DNA of 64,000 nt. Source: an uncultured Mailhella sp. (GTDB taxonomy: Bacteria > Desulfobacterota > Desulfovibrionia > Desulfovibrionales > Desulfovibrionaceae). Under the pieces are notes generated by a model. The model saw only the letters and a list, made by a program, of their open reading frames with translations. It searched no databases and was not told the DNA's origin. The DNA is taken from the NCBI GenBank assembly GCA_910578585.1, contig CAJTRG010000001.1, forward strand, positions 207,155-271,154, written 5' to 3'. Of the stretch, positions 62,990 through 64,000 are shown one piece after another. Numbering within the stretch: the first letter of the stretch is position 1; each line of letters begins with the position of its first letter. A program made the position numbers and the translations under genes.

Positions 62990-63658
62990 ATGTCAGCACT
63001 TCAAGAATTGTTAACACTAAAAACTCATACTTTTGATGCAGGGCTTGTGTTCAGCGGAACAGCGTCAGGCACTGCAATTCAAGGTTTTGAGCAGGCGTCA
63101 AGCTATACGCCGAAAGCCGACCCCAATTATGTTTTCCATGATTCAAGCCGTGATATTATTGTCTGGTTTTTAACGCAAAAAGAACCGCTTTATATTTATG
63201 GGTATCAAGGCTGTGGTAAATCGAGCTGTATCAAGCAGCTGGCTGCACGGCTCAATTATCCTGTGTTTGAAATCACGGGACATGGACGTTTGGAATTTGC
63301 CGACCTTGTGGGACACCTCAGCATGGAAAACGGCAGTATGACGTTCCAGTACGGTCCGCTTGCTCTTGCCATGCGGTACGGCGGGATTTGTCTGATTAAC
63401 GAAATTGATTTGACTTCCCTTGGCTCTAAACGCATTGCAGACCCTGCCCATTTGAAAATATTCGGAACACTCAAAGCAAGGGCGACAAGCTCTCTTGATA
63501 AACACGGTGTGCGCTTTATGTCAGGCTGGGCGATTCCGCAGGAATTAGCAGGCGAAATTACAGCACAGCTTATAAAAATCCGTGATGAATTTATGCTTGA
63601 AAAGGAAAAGTTCTCTGAAAATTATAACCATAATATAACAACTTATAGTATATATTGA
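62990..63658 (+). pseudogene. Chimera of MoxR-like AAA ATPase and DUF3150 remnant
   Basis: Residues 1-145 are a MoxR/CbbQ-like AAA start (Walker A GYQGCGKSS; FEITGHGRLEFADLVGH; LINEID as Walker B). Directly after LINEID the sequence switches to LGSKRIADPAHLKIFGTLKA...GVRFMSGWAIP, which resembles DUF3150 proteins usually encoded next to such ATPases. The ATPase sensor/arginine-finger half is missing, and the end (NHNITTYSIY) is also cut short. An internal deletion joining two genes explains this. Confidence 0.65.
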
Positions 63659-63709
63659 TTTTACTTTAATTATCAAATAAATTAATGGAAAAATTTTAGG
63701 TGAGGAACT

Positions 63710-63966
63710 ATGAAATTATATTTTACATTACTTTTATTGCTATGTTATCTTTTTTTTCCAAGTAATTCTTTTGCATTTGAACTTGAAGGTGCAACTTTGG
63801 GAATGACAAAAAATGAGGTTTTGGAATTAGAAAAAAAGCGTAATGCTAAAATTGTAAAACAAGACAACAGTATTCTTATTGAAGGTCAAAGATTTGGGAC
63901 GACTTCAGGTAAAGCCTATTTTTTGATGATAATCAGAAATTATATCTAGATAGTGTCGTCAATTAA
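63710..63966 (+). pseudogene. Small exported protein, frameshifted near the end
   Basis: A signal peptide (ending NSFAFE) precedes ELEGATLGMTKNEVLELEKK. After GKAYF the present frame gives LMIIRNYI and a stop. Adding one T to the T6 run at 63919-63924 would give FFDDNQKLYLDSVVN, a sensible continuation, so a homopolymer frameshift is likely. Function unknown. Confidence 0.6.
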
Positions 63967-64000
63967 CTTTTAATTTTTGCAAAACTCTGTTATCCTCCTA

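Larger units (their letters stand above)
54170..64000. mobile_element. Decaying integrated element at tRNA-Ser (right end outside window)
   Basis: From tRNA-Ser to the window edge almost every gene is of phage, plasmid or defence type, and at least seven are broken by stops, frameshifts or deletion. Genes in it: integrase remnant, an HTH protein, AAA/DUF4143 ATPase, inovirus-Gp2-like, ERF, RelB/RelE pair, Cas4-like nuclease, phage small protein, AAA-DUF3150 chimera. A second copy of the tRNA 3' end is not found in the window, so the right boundary is unknown. Confidence 0.75.

Noticed and set aside
63950..64000. GTGTCGTCAATTAAC near the window end as a transposon terminus
   Set aside because: It looks vaguely like an insertion-sequence end, but no transposase or second inverted repeat is visible before the window stops.
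54170..64000. Second attachment site matching the tRNA-Ser 3' end
   Set aside because: No repeat of the tRNA tail (CCCCTCTCCGCCA) was seen downstream in the window; it may lie further right.

Overview
The window is AT-rich chromosomal DNA from an anaerobic, flagellated, Gram-negative bacterium. Its gene content fits a low-GC member of the Desulfovibrionaceae (the Bilophila/Lawsonia/Taurinivorans neighbourhood): a two-subunit FAD/Fe-S alpha-hydroxyacid (D-lactate/glycolate type) dehydrogenase, a class III ribonucleotide reductase under a B12 riboswitch, a tungsten-type aldehyde ferredoxin oxidoreductase with a tungstate transporter, AdhE, and flagellar fliD/fliS behind a sigma-54 promoter. Genus and species are inference; no rRNA is present.

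Region 1 (1-6700): glcD-like (cut by the left edge), glcF-like, amrS radical SAM and an Smr-domain gene run as one operon; glpX and fabD follow as a second operon ended by a clear terminator. Region 2 (6781-18450): a giant secreted alpha-2-macroglobulin without the thioester motif, paired with pbpC; then a cobalamin riboswitch with a visible terminator/antiterminator pair in front of nrdD, a 58-codon ORF that carries the glycyl-radical loop as a separate polypeptide, and nrdG. Region 3 (18478-26221): on the minus strand plsY, an ArnT/PMT-like glycosyltransferase with acidic low-complexity tails and a GH13-like lipoprotein that seems to have lost catalytic residues; then a HAD phosphatase, a DUF1848 protein and mutM. 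Region 4 (26358-35394): fliD and fliS, gatB, PBP1A, a 57-residue ORF and ubiE/menG. Region 5 (35462-42917): two identical tRNA-Leu(GAG), a polar amino acid ABC permease/ATPase pair, adhE with a Rex-type operator on its promoter, a sodium:alanine symporter and an EVE-domain protein.

Region 6 (42946-53738) is the most coherent system: a Moco/Tuco-type riboswitch, the tungsten enzyme AOR, then moaD, moeB/thiF, moaC, moaA, mogA, a MOSC protein, tupABC (tungstate uptake) and two moeA paralogues, one fused to a periplasmic-binding-like domain. It couples metal uptake, cofactor synthesis, metal insertion and a user enzyme.

Region 7 (54080-64000) starts at tRNA-Ser(GGA) and is a decaying integrated element. 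The integrase has an in-frame stop and lacks its catalytic domain; an inovirus-Gp2-like gene has an in-frame stop; a small protein, a PD-(D/E)XK nuclease and an exported protein are frameshifted; a phage-type small protein has a stop where a Trp is expected; and an AAA ATPase is fused by deletion to a DUF3150 remnant. An ERF recombinase, a RelB/RelE-type toxin-antitoxin pair and an AAA/DUF4143 ATPase remain intact. The right end of the element lies beyond the window.
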